From Gammaproteobacteria bacterium (GTDB lineage Bacteria; Pseudomonadota; Gammaproteobacteria; UBA4575): a stretch of 25,438 nt of DNA. Shown piece after piece: positions 16,437 to 24,573 of this stretch. Numbering within the stretch: position 1 is the first letter of the stretch; each line of letters starts with the position of its first letter. The notes below the pieces were generated by a model. The model worked only from the letters and a program-made list of their open reading frames with translations, was not told the DNA's origin and searched no databases. The stretch is taken from assembly GCA_027297825.1 (NCBI GenBank), contig JAPUHH010000121.1, forward strand, positions 1 through 25,438. Direction: 5' to 3'. The position numbers and the translations under genes were made by a program.

Positions 16437-17445
16437 GCGGGACCCCTTTTAAAATTGTTTCTATTTTTTTATCTAGTACAATGTTAGACGACAATACTAT
16501 TGGAAGATACCAAATATTCTTATTGATAATATTTTTACATTTTACAGCATCTTTCTCGGTCATGATAATGGGGTCGTTGCTAGAAAATTCTAGATCCGCC
16601 TGCTGATAGGCATGATGATCAGGAAAGCTATGCTCTATGATATGCACGCCTACATGCTTAAGTAGATTAAAAAATCGTTGCGGATTTCCGATTCCTGCAA
16701 CCGCATGTACAGTGAAATCTTTAAAATCTGCTAAGGGTTTGCGCACGGTATCCAAGGTAAGTGAAACCACGTCATTATATTCAATTTCGAAATAATATTT
16801 AGCCGCATCATTGCGACCATTACTTACCACTAGATCGCACGCGCTTAAACGTGTAATGGGCTCACGTAATGGGCCTGCAGGCAGGCATCTGCCATTACCA
16901 AATTTCCTCTCACCATCGACAACTGCTATTTCAATGTCCCGAGCAAGATTGTAATGCTGCAGACCATCATCACAGAGCACTAAATCAATTTTATATTTTT
17001 CAATCAACATTTCGACCGCTAGCTTACGATCTGCCGCTGCAATAACGGGGCATGTCGTTTTCAATGCGAGCAATAATGCTTCATCACCTACTTCTGAGGG
17101 TAAGCTATGCGGCTGCACTTCAACTAGTTGTTGTTCATTTTCGCGCTTGTAACCGCGCGTGACGATACCAACTCGTAAACCCCTATCTTTACACTGCTGC
17201 GCCAGCCAGATCACAAAAGGCGTTTTCCCAGTACCCCCGACAGTAATGTTACCAACTACAACAACAAATACTTCAGCAGCAGTTCGTGCAGAATTTCGCA
17301 GACGATAATATGCTCTTCTACAGATTACCATTGTTCTAAATAACCAAGAAAGAGGCAACAGCAGAAAAGAAAGGATGCTATTCGAATACCAAGTTTTTTC
17401 GAGATCGATGTTCAAATTTAACCAAGAAATAGTTTTACCAAGCAA
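16429..17445 (-). CDS. lpxK: Tetraacyldisaccharide 4'-kinase
   Basis: Phosphorylates the 4' position of the lipid A disaccharide at the inner face of the cytoplasmic membrane. The 338-aa sequence has an N-terminal membrane-associated helix (SFLLLPLSWLF), the P-loop VGNITVGGTGKTP (Walker A at 65-75), and the conserved DDGLQHYNLARDIEI, GNGRCLPAGPLREP and TEKDAVKC blocks. The start is a TTG placed directly after the msbA stop (TAG TTG) and no ATG lies before the conserved SWLFR region. No clear Shine-Dalgarno is visible, so translation probably depends on termination-reinitiation from msbA. The gene overlaps ycaR by 8 nt. Confidence 0.95.
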   Translation of the reverse strand: MLGKTISWLNLNIDLEKTWYSNSILSFLLLPLSWLFRTMVICRRAYYRLRNSARTAAEVFVVVVGNITVGGTGKTPFVIWLAQQCKDRGLRVGIVTRGYKRENEQQLVEVQPHSLPSEVGDEALLLALKTTCPVIAAADRKLAVEMLIEKYKIDLVLCDDGLQHYNLARDIEIAVVDGERKFGNGRCLPAGPLREPITRLSACDLVVSNGRNDAAKYYFEIEYNDVVSLTLDTVRKPLADFKDFTVHAVAGIGNPQRFFNLLKHVGVHIIEHSFPDHHAYQQADLEFSSNDPIIMTEKDAVKCKNIINKNIWYLPIVLSSNIVLDKKIETILKGVPHG

Positions 17446-19218
17446 CTATATATTAACTGCATCACTCGGTTGATTTATCTGCACTTTATAAAGGCTTGCA
17501 TAGGCTCCATTGTGTTGTAGCAATTCTTGATGCGTACCAATTTCTACTATGCGTCCTTTATCCATCACTACAATTCGATCAGCCTTTTCAATAGTAGATA
17601 GCCGATGGGCAATCACTAATGTAGTGCGGTTTTTCTGCAATGCCTCTAATGCAGTTTGAATGTATTTTTCAGACTCAGTATCCAAAGAAGAAGTCGCCTC
17701 ATCAAGAATTAAAATGGGTGCGTCTTTTAACAAGGCCCTTGCAATTGCGATACGTTGGCGTTGGCCCCCTGAAAGCAAAACACCATTCTCACCCACTAAA
17801 GTATTTAATTTATCGGGCAACCTGTCAGTGAATTCTATAACTCGAGCGACTTCAGCTGCACGCAGTAAACGCGCATCATCCGCTTCTAAGTTTTGTGCAT
17901 AAGCTATATTGTTAGCAATGGTGTCATTAAACAGCACAACCTCTTGACTCACAATCGAAAATTGTCCGCGCAGTGACGCCAGGCTTACGTCGCGTATGTC
18001 GATACCATCAATTAATATTTTCCCTTGGTCAGGGTTATAAAGTTTTGGCAATAGATTTACAATAGTGCTTTTCCCACTACCAGACTTACCAACAAATGCG
18101 ATGGTTTCAGCAGGCTCAATCTTCAAGTTAACATGCTCTAATGCTTGTTCGTCTCTAGTGGAATATTTAAAACATACGTCTTGATATTCGATACTTCCTT
18201 TACAATCTGCAAAAGTGTTTGTTGAAGACTCAAACTCTTTTTCAGTATCGATCATCTCAAACACACTTTTGCTAGCCGCAATCCCTGCCTGCAACATCTC
18301 GTTGACCAAGGTGAGCTTTCTTGCGGGTGTAAGCACCATTGCCATGGCAATAATAAAACTTATAAAACTCCCAGCGGTTTCTTCCATTGCTATTGATGGT
18401 CTTGCTGCAATAATCAATACCGCTACCACCATGCAACCAACTAACATTTGTATAAAGGGTGTGCTCGCAGCTTTAGTCGTCACCATTCGTAGTTTGTAAC
18501 GCCTATACTTTTCATTGGCTTGCTCAAATTTTTGAATCTCATAGTCTTGGCCACCAAATATCTTCACAATCCTATGACCAATAATACTCTCTTCAACAAT
18601 GTGGGAGATTTTACCCACAGACTTTTGCATGCGTGTACCATACTTTCGAAATAGTTTACTGGTGTATCCAACTACTGCGGAAATTAGAGGTGCGATCACC
18701 AGAAAAATTAGCGTTAATTTCCAGCTATTGATAAACATCACTGCAAGTAGAAATATTATTTTAGAGCTGTCTTGGATAAGACTGCGCAAACTTTTAACCG
18801 CTGCGCCAATTACCCGTTCCACATCGTAAGAAAATTTGGAGAGAATCACGCCACTGGATTGATGATCAAAGTATTGTGTGGGATAAAATTGAATCCGATC
18901 AAACATTTCTTTTCGCAAAGCCTTTACTACATGAGCACCGATATAACCAATAAAATATGTTCCAATAAAGTTCACAATGCCGCGTAAAATAATAATTACG
19001 AGTAAGGCATAAGGAATCCATTTAATTTCTTCATAATTCTTATCCACATAGGTACCATTAACAAATGGGCCAAATAAATAAGCGATAAGCGCATCAAGAC
19101 CAGAAAAAATCAGCAAAGCTATTGAAGCAAGTAAAAGGTATTGCCACTTTGATAAGGTATAGCTTAAAAGCCGGCGATATATTTGCCAGCCATTTTGATT
19201 AGAGGCGTGTACGTCCAT
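17446..19218 (-). CDS. msbA: Lipid A export ATP-binding/permease protein MsbA
   Basis: A homodimeric ABC exporter half-transporter that flips lipid A-core across the inner membrane. The 590-aa protein has an N-terminal transmembrane domain with six helices over about residues 20-300. A nucleotide-binding domain follows with Walker A GKSGSGKST at 377-385, LSGGQRQRIAIARAL starting at 482, Walker B ILILDEA at 502-508, and the switch His in VIAHRLS. Motifs such as YFDHQSSGVILSKFSYD and SIIGHRIVKIFGGQ are characteristic of MsbA. It follows exbD by 14 nt and abuts lpxK, the usual gammaproteobacterial order. Confidence 0.96.
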   Translation of the reverse strand: MDVHASNQNGWQIYRRLLSYTLSKWQYLLLASIALLIFSGLDALIAYLFGPFVNGTYVDKNYEEIKWIPYALLVIIILRGIVNFIGTYFIGYIGAHVVKALRKEMFDRIQFYPTQYFDHQSSGVILSKFSYDVERVIGAAVKSLRSLIQDSSKIIFLLAVMFINSWKLTLIFLVIAPLISAVVGYTSKLFRKYGTRMQKSVGKISHIVEESIIGHRIVKIFGGQDYEIQKFEQANEKYRRYKLRMVTTKAASTPFIQMLVGCMVVAVLIIAARPSIAMEETAGSFISFIIAMAMVLTPARKLTLVNEMLQAGIAASKSVFEMIDTEKEFESSTNTFADCKGSIEYQDVCFKYSTRDEQALEHVNLKIEPAETIAFVGKSGSGKSTIVNLLPKLYNPDQGKILIDGIDIRDVSLASLRGQFSIVSQEVVLFNDTIANNIAYAQNLEADDARLLRAAEVARVIEFTDRLPDKLNTLVGENGVLLSGGQRQRIAIARALLKDAPILILDEATSSLDTESEKYIQTALEALQKNRTTLVIAHRLSTIEKADRIVVMDKGRIVEIGTHQELLQHNGAYASLYKVQINQPSDAVNI

Positions 19219-19232
19219 GAGTGAGTTGGATG

Positions 19233-19646
19233 TTATTTAGGTTTCGAAGTCGCAATTGATAATTTAGTAATACCTAGACGTGCAACAGTGTCCATGGCAG
19301 TAATAACGGCCTGATGAGGCGTAGCGGCATCAGCACGTATAATTACACCCCTATCTTTATCATCACTCACAATTTTTTGTAATGATTGCATAAGTGTCTT
19401 GGCTTCATTATTAACTAGATTAGTCCCATTAACAAAATACATCCCCGTACGATCAATGGTGATTTCAATCGGTATCACATCAAGTGACTGCTCTTCTGCA
19501 GATGCTTCGGGTAAATCTACCCTAAGTTCTGCTTGTTGATTAAAAGTTGTAGTTACCATAAAGAAGATTAGCAAAAGAAATACCACATCAATTAGTGGCG
19601 TTAGGTTTACCTCAAGGCGATCAGTTTCGGCGCGACTAAAGTTCAT
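19233..19646 (-). CDS. exbD: ExbD/TolR-family biopolymer transport protein
   Basis: The 137-aa inner-membrane protein has a short cytoplasmic start, then NLTPLIDVVFLLLIFFMVTTTF. This is the single transmembrane helix with the proton-channel Asp (D20) typical of ExbD and TolR. A small periplasmic domain follows (about residues 40-135). It overlaps the exbB gene by 4 nt (ATGA). Together with ExbB it would use the proton gradient to energise an outer-membrane process. The position before msbA and lpxK is conserved in many gammaproteobacteria and suggests a role linked to LPS or the envelope rather than classic TonB-dependent uptake. No tonB gene is present here. Confidence 0.92.
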   Translation of the reverse strand: MNFSRAETDRLEVNLTPLIDVVFLLLIFFMVTTTFNQQAELRVDLPEASAEEQSLDVIPIEITIDRTGMYFVNGTNLVNNEAKTLMQSLQKIVSDDKDRGVIIRADAATPHQAVITAMDTVARLGITKLSIATSKPK

Positions 19647-20266
19647 GATTTTGCTGTGGGTCTACGCTGCCCATGCATTACTTCAACGAGCTTGATGGCT
19701 TCCTCTTCCATACCCACCACTAAGCCATCCACTCTTCTTCGAAAATAACGCACAAATATTAAACTAGGAATCGCCACAGACAGCCCCGTTGCCGTGGTAA
19801 TCAATGCTTTGGAAATACCACCAGCTAATTCACCTGGATCCCCTACTCCTACACTTGTAATAACACTAAACACTTGAATCATTCCAATTACCGTTCCTAA
19901 TAAACCTAATAACGGCGAAATTGCCGCAATGGTACCCAGCGTGTTTAAAAAGCGTTGCAATTCATAAGCAACATGCCTGCCGGTTTCCTCAATGCTTTCT
20001 TTCATGATTTCACGGTCGTAATTTTTATTTAGCAACCCCGAGGCCAAAACTCGGCCTAATGGAGAGCTTTTGCGTATTTGAAAAATTCGGTTTTCGTCAA
20101 GCTTGCCATCTTTACTCCATTGCCATATTTTCGCAGCAAGATATTTAGGCGTAACGCGTTCCTTTTGCAAGGTCCAGAATCTTTCAATGGTGATCGCTAA
20201 CGCGACAATAGAACACGTAATGATCGGCAACATCAGCCACCCACCTGCTTTTACGATTTCATACAC
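19643..20266 (-). CDS. exbB: ExbB/TolQ/MotA-family proton channel protein
   Basis: The 207-aa protein has three membrane helices: about residues 8-27 (GGWLMLPIITCSIVALAI), about 105-130, and about 145-172. It carries the family pattern LNTLGTIAAISPLLGLLGTVIGMI followed by GGISKALITTATGLSVAIPS. It forms the channel with ExbD. The start is GTG at 20266 with a strong AAGGAG 8-9 nt upstream, so the call on start is firm. It is the first gene of the envelope operon and lies 37 nt after the comEC stop, so the operon promoter is probably inside the comEC 3' end or transcription continues from comEC. Confidence 0.93.
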   Translation of the reverse strand: MYEIVKAGGWLMLPIITCSIVALAITIERFWTLQKERVTPKYLAAKIWQWSKDGKLDENRIFQIRKSSPLGRVLASGLLNKNYDREIMKESIEETGRHVAYELQRFLNTLGTIAAISPLLGLLGTVIGMIQVFSVITSVGVGDPGELAGGISKALITTATGLSVAIPSLIFVRYFRRRVDGLVVGMEEEAIKLVEVMHGQRRPTAKS

Positions 20267-20275
20267 TTAACAATA

Positions 20276-20281
20276 CTCCTT
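20276..20281 (-). promoter_or_regulatory. Strong ribosome-binding site for exbB (GTG start)
   Basis: On the minus strand AAGGAG ends 9 nt before the GTG start of exbB. It is among the best Shine-Dalgarno matches in the window and fixes the GTG as the start. Confidence 0.7.
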
Positions 20282-20303
20282 CATGTATTTCCTTGCCTTC
20301 TCT

Positions 20304-22606
20304 CTAAAATCGAGAATGCCAAAACCTGTTACGCTGATCACGATATCCTGGATGCAGCTGCAGCCCATGCTGATTGGAAAATTCGAATGTAATCATACCC
20401 TGTGAAGCTGTATTTACTAATTCCGTACCAAATTCTTCAAAACGCGAAACCACTTTTGCATTTGGAAACCTATACGAATTTCGATAGCCAGTTGCGAACA
20501 CGGCATATTGCGGCGAAGTGGCTTGAATAAATGCTTTTGTTGAAGACGAATTGCTTCCGTGATGTGGAACGACTAAAACATCAGTATCAAGCAAATTTCT
20601 GTGCTTTTCTATCAAATTTCGCTCGATGGGGCGCTCAATATCACCAGTTATCAGAATACTGCCTGCGGAATGCTTAATTAGTAACACACAAGAGCGATTA
20701 TTTTGCGAAAGCTTATGAATATTATCGTTGGGATGCAAAAACTCAAAATGCACTCCATCCCATTTCCAGATCACACCTTGTCTACATAGGCTCGCATCAT
20801 CATGCTGAAATCTTTGCGGTGTGCTCGTCACCAAACGATCCACTTGCAACTGTGTTAGCACGCTCTCTAAGCCACCGGCATGATCTTTATCGGTATGACT
20901 AACGATTAACATATCCACCTTATCGATACCTCTATCACGCAAGTAAGGCACGATAACGGCCTCACCAGCATTAAAGCTTTCACTGTAATTAGGCCCCGTG
21001 TCGTAGACCAACACATGGCGTTCTGTTTCTAAAACCGTTGCCAATCCCTGGCCAACATCTAAAATACTAAGCTTAAGTGCACCATCTGTAGGCGATATTT
21101 GCTGAGCAAACAATAGTGGGCTGAGTAATACCAGACTTATTTGCTTTGATGGCCAACCTTTAGGTGCAAGCAGCAACACAACTCCAAGTGCGGCGGGCAG
21201 CAATGCCCAGTTAGGTGTAGAATGCGACCATTTAGCATAAGGAATGTTATGTAAGTAGTTGAGAACCCACCAAAATACATCAATAGAATAACTGGCACCT
21301 TGCAACACCCAAGCGCCAAGAACCTCACTTATCACGAGCAATCCTGAACCCAACAACACCAATGGCACCACTACAAAACTAACCCAAGGCACAGCAAAAA
21401 AATTAGCCAGCGGCGAGACCCAAGCCGCTTGCTGGAAATATATCAATGTCACAGGTAGCAATCCCAGTGCTAAAACCCACTGCACTCGCACTAACCTCAA
21501 CAGCCTAGATTGATTATTCTGTTTGCCAGAGATTGTAAAAATGATCAGCGCAACGGCTAAAAAGGATAGCCAGAACCCAATTGCTAGCACAGAGAAAGGA
21601 TCCCAATCCAAGACACAAAACAGCGCAATCGATAATATGCTCCAAGGCCGCAGCGATTTACAGAAATATACCGCCATAAATACGACGGTTGCCATAAGCA
21701 TAGCCCGCTGTGTGGGTATCGAGAAGCCTGCGAGCAAGGCATATAAGACACTTTGCAAATATAGCGCCTATGGCTGCCACTCGTTGAGCCGCGATGCGCA
21801 AACACAATGCCTCGCTTAATTTCCAAACCTGCAATAAAAGAAAATAAATAAAACCAGAAACGAGTCCTACATGCAGTCCAGAAATAGCTAATAAATGATT
21901 AGTTCCGGTTTCTGTAAGCACTTTCCAACGCTGAGGGCTCATGTCACTTTTTTCCCCCAATGCAAGCGCTTTAATTACACTAGTGTTTTTACCCGAAGAT
22001 GCCTGCTGCAATTGTTGATTCAACCAGGCGCGTATAAAATGCGATGGTTGACGGAACCCCGTTACATCTAGACGTTTGGCAACGCCCTTGCCTCTAACAT
22101 AGCCCGTTGCTCTTATCTCATGCTCAAACAGCCATTTTTCGTAATCAAAACTGCCTGGATTTGCAAACCCCCATGGGCGTTTGAGACGCACACGCAGTTG
22201 CCAGGATTCACCCAGCTGTAACTCCGGAACTTTGCCATACCAGTTCAGACGGACTTTTTTTGGAACAATGATTAGTTCGCTGCCATTCGTTCTACTAGCC
22301 TCATGAATTAAAAAATCAAAGCGTGTACTACGAGCTTGAATTGAAGGAATAGATACGATTTGCCCAGTTACTTCTAAATCGATTCCTTCTAAAGATTTGT
22401 CAAGTGCTGGGTACAATTTTAAATAAGCATGACCCAGTGCCCATAAAAAAACCTAAAGCTAGGCCCACAAATAAAATACCTCGTGGGAATTTCATACCCA
22501 CTAGGATTACTGGTAGCAATGCGAATACCCAATGCCAGTGCGGCAAGGACTCAAACCTTGTTAGAATGACAATACCTAAGAGAAAGGCTAATGCAAACTT
22601 AATCAT
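20304..22606 (-). pseudogene. comEC: ComEC/Rec2 DNA-uptake channel with two frameshifts
   Basis: ComEC moves single-stranded DNA across the inner membrane during natural transformation. Three pieces in different frames align end to end. The first, from the ATG at 22606 (or GTG 22621), gives membrane helices MIKFALAFLLGIVIL through FVGLALGF. The second, from about 22444 to 21760, has LWALGHAYLKLYPALDKSLE, the DUF4131 domain and the competence-domain motif HLLAISGLHVGLVSGF. The third, to 20304, has SVLYALLAGFSIPTQRAM, more helices, and a metallo-beta-lactamase domain with SHTDKDHAGG and VPHHGSNS. Removing one T from the coding-strand T7 (22445-22451) and one base near 21757-21759 gives one frame of 766 aa, the normal ComEC length and an exact multiple of three. 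As sequenced the gene is non-functional unless slippage occurs. Either decay or assembly error would explain it. Confidence 0.9.
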
Positions 22607-22614
22607 CAAAACCA

Positions 22615-23148
22615 ATGCCACGCAGATTTCTAAATAAGTTCTTTTCCAATTATAACATTCGAGGCGATAAATCTTTTAGTATTTTTGGTGCTCTTCTTCA
22701 TGATGATAATTTGTGGCACATGAACAGAAGATCCGTAGCGGGCGCATGCGCATTAGGACTGTTTAGTGCCTTTATTCCAATTCCATTCCAGATGTTACTC
22801 GCAGGTGGTCTGGCAATTATTTTTCGATGCAACTTACCTATAGCCGTTGCACTGGTCTGGGTCACCAATCCCATTACCATGCCACCACTATTTTTCCTTG
22901 CATATAAAGTAGGTGCATGGCTTACCGATGTTCACTTAGGACCTTTTGATTTTGAACTCAGTCTTAATTGGATGTTTACAGAATTGCATGATCGCTGGCG
23001 CCCGTTTCTAGCAGGTTGTTTGTTTATGGCCTCCTTATCTGCCGTATTAGGCTACATCGCAGCTAGAGTAATCTGGCGTATTTATGTTGTGTCGTTCTGG
23101 AAAAATAGAAAATTACGCAAACGTCGCAATCTACAAAATAAGCACTAA
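22615..23148 (+). CDS. DUF2062 membrane protein
   Basis: The 177-aa protein starts MPRRFLNKFF and has the DUF2062 core. The core comprises an aromatic amphipathic segment (NLWHMNRRSVAGACALGLF), FSAFIPIPFQMLLAG, LPIAVALVWVTNPITMPPLFF and a C-terminal helix pair (LAGCLFMASLSAVLGYIAARVIW), ending in a basic tail. It should be an inner-membrane protein with three or four helices. Its biochemical role is unknown. It lies head to head with comEC: the two ATGs are separated by only 8 nt. No clear Shine-Dalgarno precedes it. Confidence 0.88.
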   Translation: MPRRFLNKFFSNYNIRGDKSFSIFGALLHDDNLWHMNRRSVAGACALGLFSAFIPIPFQMLLAGGLAIIFRCNLPIAVALVWVTNPITMPPLFFLAYKVGAWLTDVHLGPFDFELSLNWMFTELHDRWRPFLAGCLFMASLSAVLGYIAARVIWRIYVVSFWKNRKLRKRRNLQNKH

Positions 23149-23166
23149 AACAAGCTTCACCTGACA

Positions 23167-23793
23167 ATGTCTCGTATTTTACTTGCTCTAGCAATTGAAG
23201 TAGTTATCGCTATTCCACTTATCTATTATTTAGAAAAGCTAAGAGAAAAACTCGGAGAGTATGTAATACTTGAATGGCATTATTCCCATGTGGGATTACC
23301 AATTGTACGAGTATTATTGATCTTATTATTTATCCTCGCAGCCTACCCCGCTTTATATGGCATTGAGCACCTACCGTACCTAAGCAATGTACTGCTTGAC
23401 CACATAAGAAGAATCCATTCGCTAATTAACTGGTTATTCCTAACCAGCCTTGTCATTCCATTTATCCCAATAGTTGGGGTCATTCCCGCACTGGTAATTC
23501 CTATTCAGTCTATATTAGCTACCGCACTATTATTTAATTGGGCTACACGAGAATTAACAGAGATAACGATAAAGTTGCTACCTAATATATGGATCTTGCT
23601 AGTACTTATTATTCTGTCCATTGCTACGCACAAAATAGCGAAAATGTTTGCCGCATTGGTTGGGAAAAGTACTCAAGAAAAATTTAACCAGCAAGATATG
23701 AATCATCTAGTCTATGAATCAAGCCTACTTGCTTTTCAAGCGCCCGCTATTTTGGCATATGGATTTTATTTAGGCTCACAACTAAAAATATAA
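23167..23793 (+). CDS. Unrecognised multi-spanning membrane protein
   Basis: I do not recognise this 208-aa protein. It is strongly hydrophobic, with about five to six predicted membrane segments: residues 2-21, 48-66, 87-127 (probably two), 138-158 and 188-204. There are few charged residues except in a short cytoplasmic or periplasmic linker (GKSTQEKFNQQDMNHLVYES). No catalytic or transporter motif stands out. It follows the DUF2062 gene by 18 nt on the same strand and converges on lolD. The ATG at 23167 has no good ribosome site, which fits translational coupling. Confidence 0.7.
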   Translation: MSRILLALAIEVVIAIPLIYYLEKLREKLGEYVILEWHYSHVGLPIVRVLLILLFILAAYPALYGIEHLPYLSNVLLDHIRRIHSLINWLFLTSLVIPFIPIVGVIPALVIPIQSILATALLFNWATRELTEITIKLLPNIWILLVLIILSIATHKIAKMFAALVGKSTQEKFNQQDMNHLVYESSLLAFQAPAILAYGFYLGSQLKI

Positions 23794-23874
23794 AGCTGCC
23801 ACGATCGGAACGGTCGAATGCAGTCATTCATTGTAAAACTCTGAGATTTCTAAACGGAAGTATACAACTGGGTA

Positions 23875-24552
23875 TTATTGCTCTGATAAATTTCCGTCAT
23901 CCAACACATACGTTTTGCTCATGCTATCTGCAATTGCATGATCGTGAGTAACAATGATTACTGCGGTGCCTAATTCTTCATTAAGCTCTAACATCAGCTG
24001 TTGCACTTGAAGAGCGTTCTTACGATCGAGATTGCCTGTCGGCTCATCTGCAAGAATAACTTTCGGCTTGGTCACCAATGCTCTGGCAATTGCCACGCGC
24101 TGCCTCTCTCCACCCGAAAGCTCTGTAGGTTTATGTTGAACTCGGTCAGCCAAACCAACTTTGGATAAATATTCTTGGGCTTGTTCCGTAGCTTGTTGAA
24201 TTGATCCACCACGCAAAAACAACGGCATGGCAACATTTTCTAAAGCAGTAAATTCTGGCAATAGATGATGGAATTGATAAATAAAACCTAAAGATTGATT
24301 CCGCAATCTCCCACGACCTGCATCCGAAAGTTTAGACATATCCTCACCACACACTTGTACCGTTCCAGTATTAGGTACATCCAAGCCACCTAATAAATGC
24401 ATTAAAGTACTTTTACCGCTACCAGAAGCTCCTACTATGGCAACTTTACAACCAGCATCTATACTAAAGTTTACACACTGAAGTACTTCTACACTTATCG
24501 GCCCGCTTTCGTACACTTTAGACAGATTTTGACAGCGCAGTACTTCAGTCAT
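23875..24552 (-). CDS. lolD: Lipoprotein-releasing system ATP-binding protein LolD
   Basis: ATPase of the LolCDE complex, which extracts lipoproteins from the inner membrane and passes them to LolA. The 225-aa protein has Walker A GASGSGKST at 41-49, the LolD-type sequence LGFIYQFHHLLPEFTALENV, signature LSGGERQR at 145-152, Walker B VILADE at 165-170 followed by PTGNLD, and the switch His in VTHDH. It starts 21 nt after the stop of the lolC/E gene, the usual lolCD order. No lolE gene follows within the window; the downstream gene is convergent. Confidence 0.95.
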   Translation of the reverse strand: MTEVLRCQNLSKVYESGPISVEVLQCVNFSIDAGCKVAIVGASGSGKSTLMHLLGGLDVPNTGTVQVCGEDMSKLSDAGRGRLRNQSLGFIYQFHHLLPEFTALENVAMPLFLRGGSIQQATEQAQEYLSKVGLADRVQHKPTELSGGERQRVAIARALVTKPKVILADEPTGNLDRKNALQVQQLMLELNEELGTAVIIVTHDHAIADSMSKTYVLDDGNLSEQ

Positions 24553-24573
24553 CTTATATTGCTCATTAAGGAA

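Noticed and set aside
20290..20315. Short TTCTC/GAGAA hairpin at the comEC stop
   Set aside because: The 5-bp stem is weak, has no T-run, and sits just before the strong exbB ribosome site. It is unlikely to terminate the transcript.
23794..23874. Possible bidirectional terminator between the unknown membrane gene and lolD (GATCGG...CGGTC)
   Set aside because: The arms do not pair well when written out and no T-run follows.
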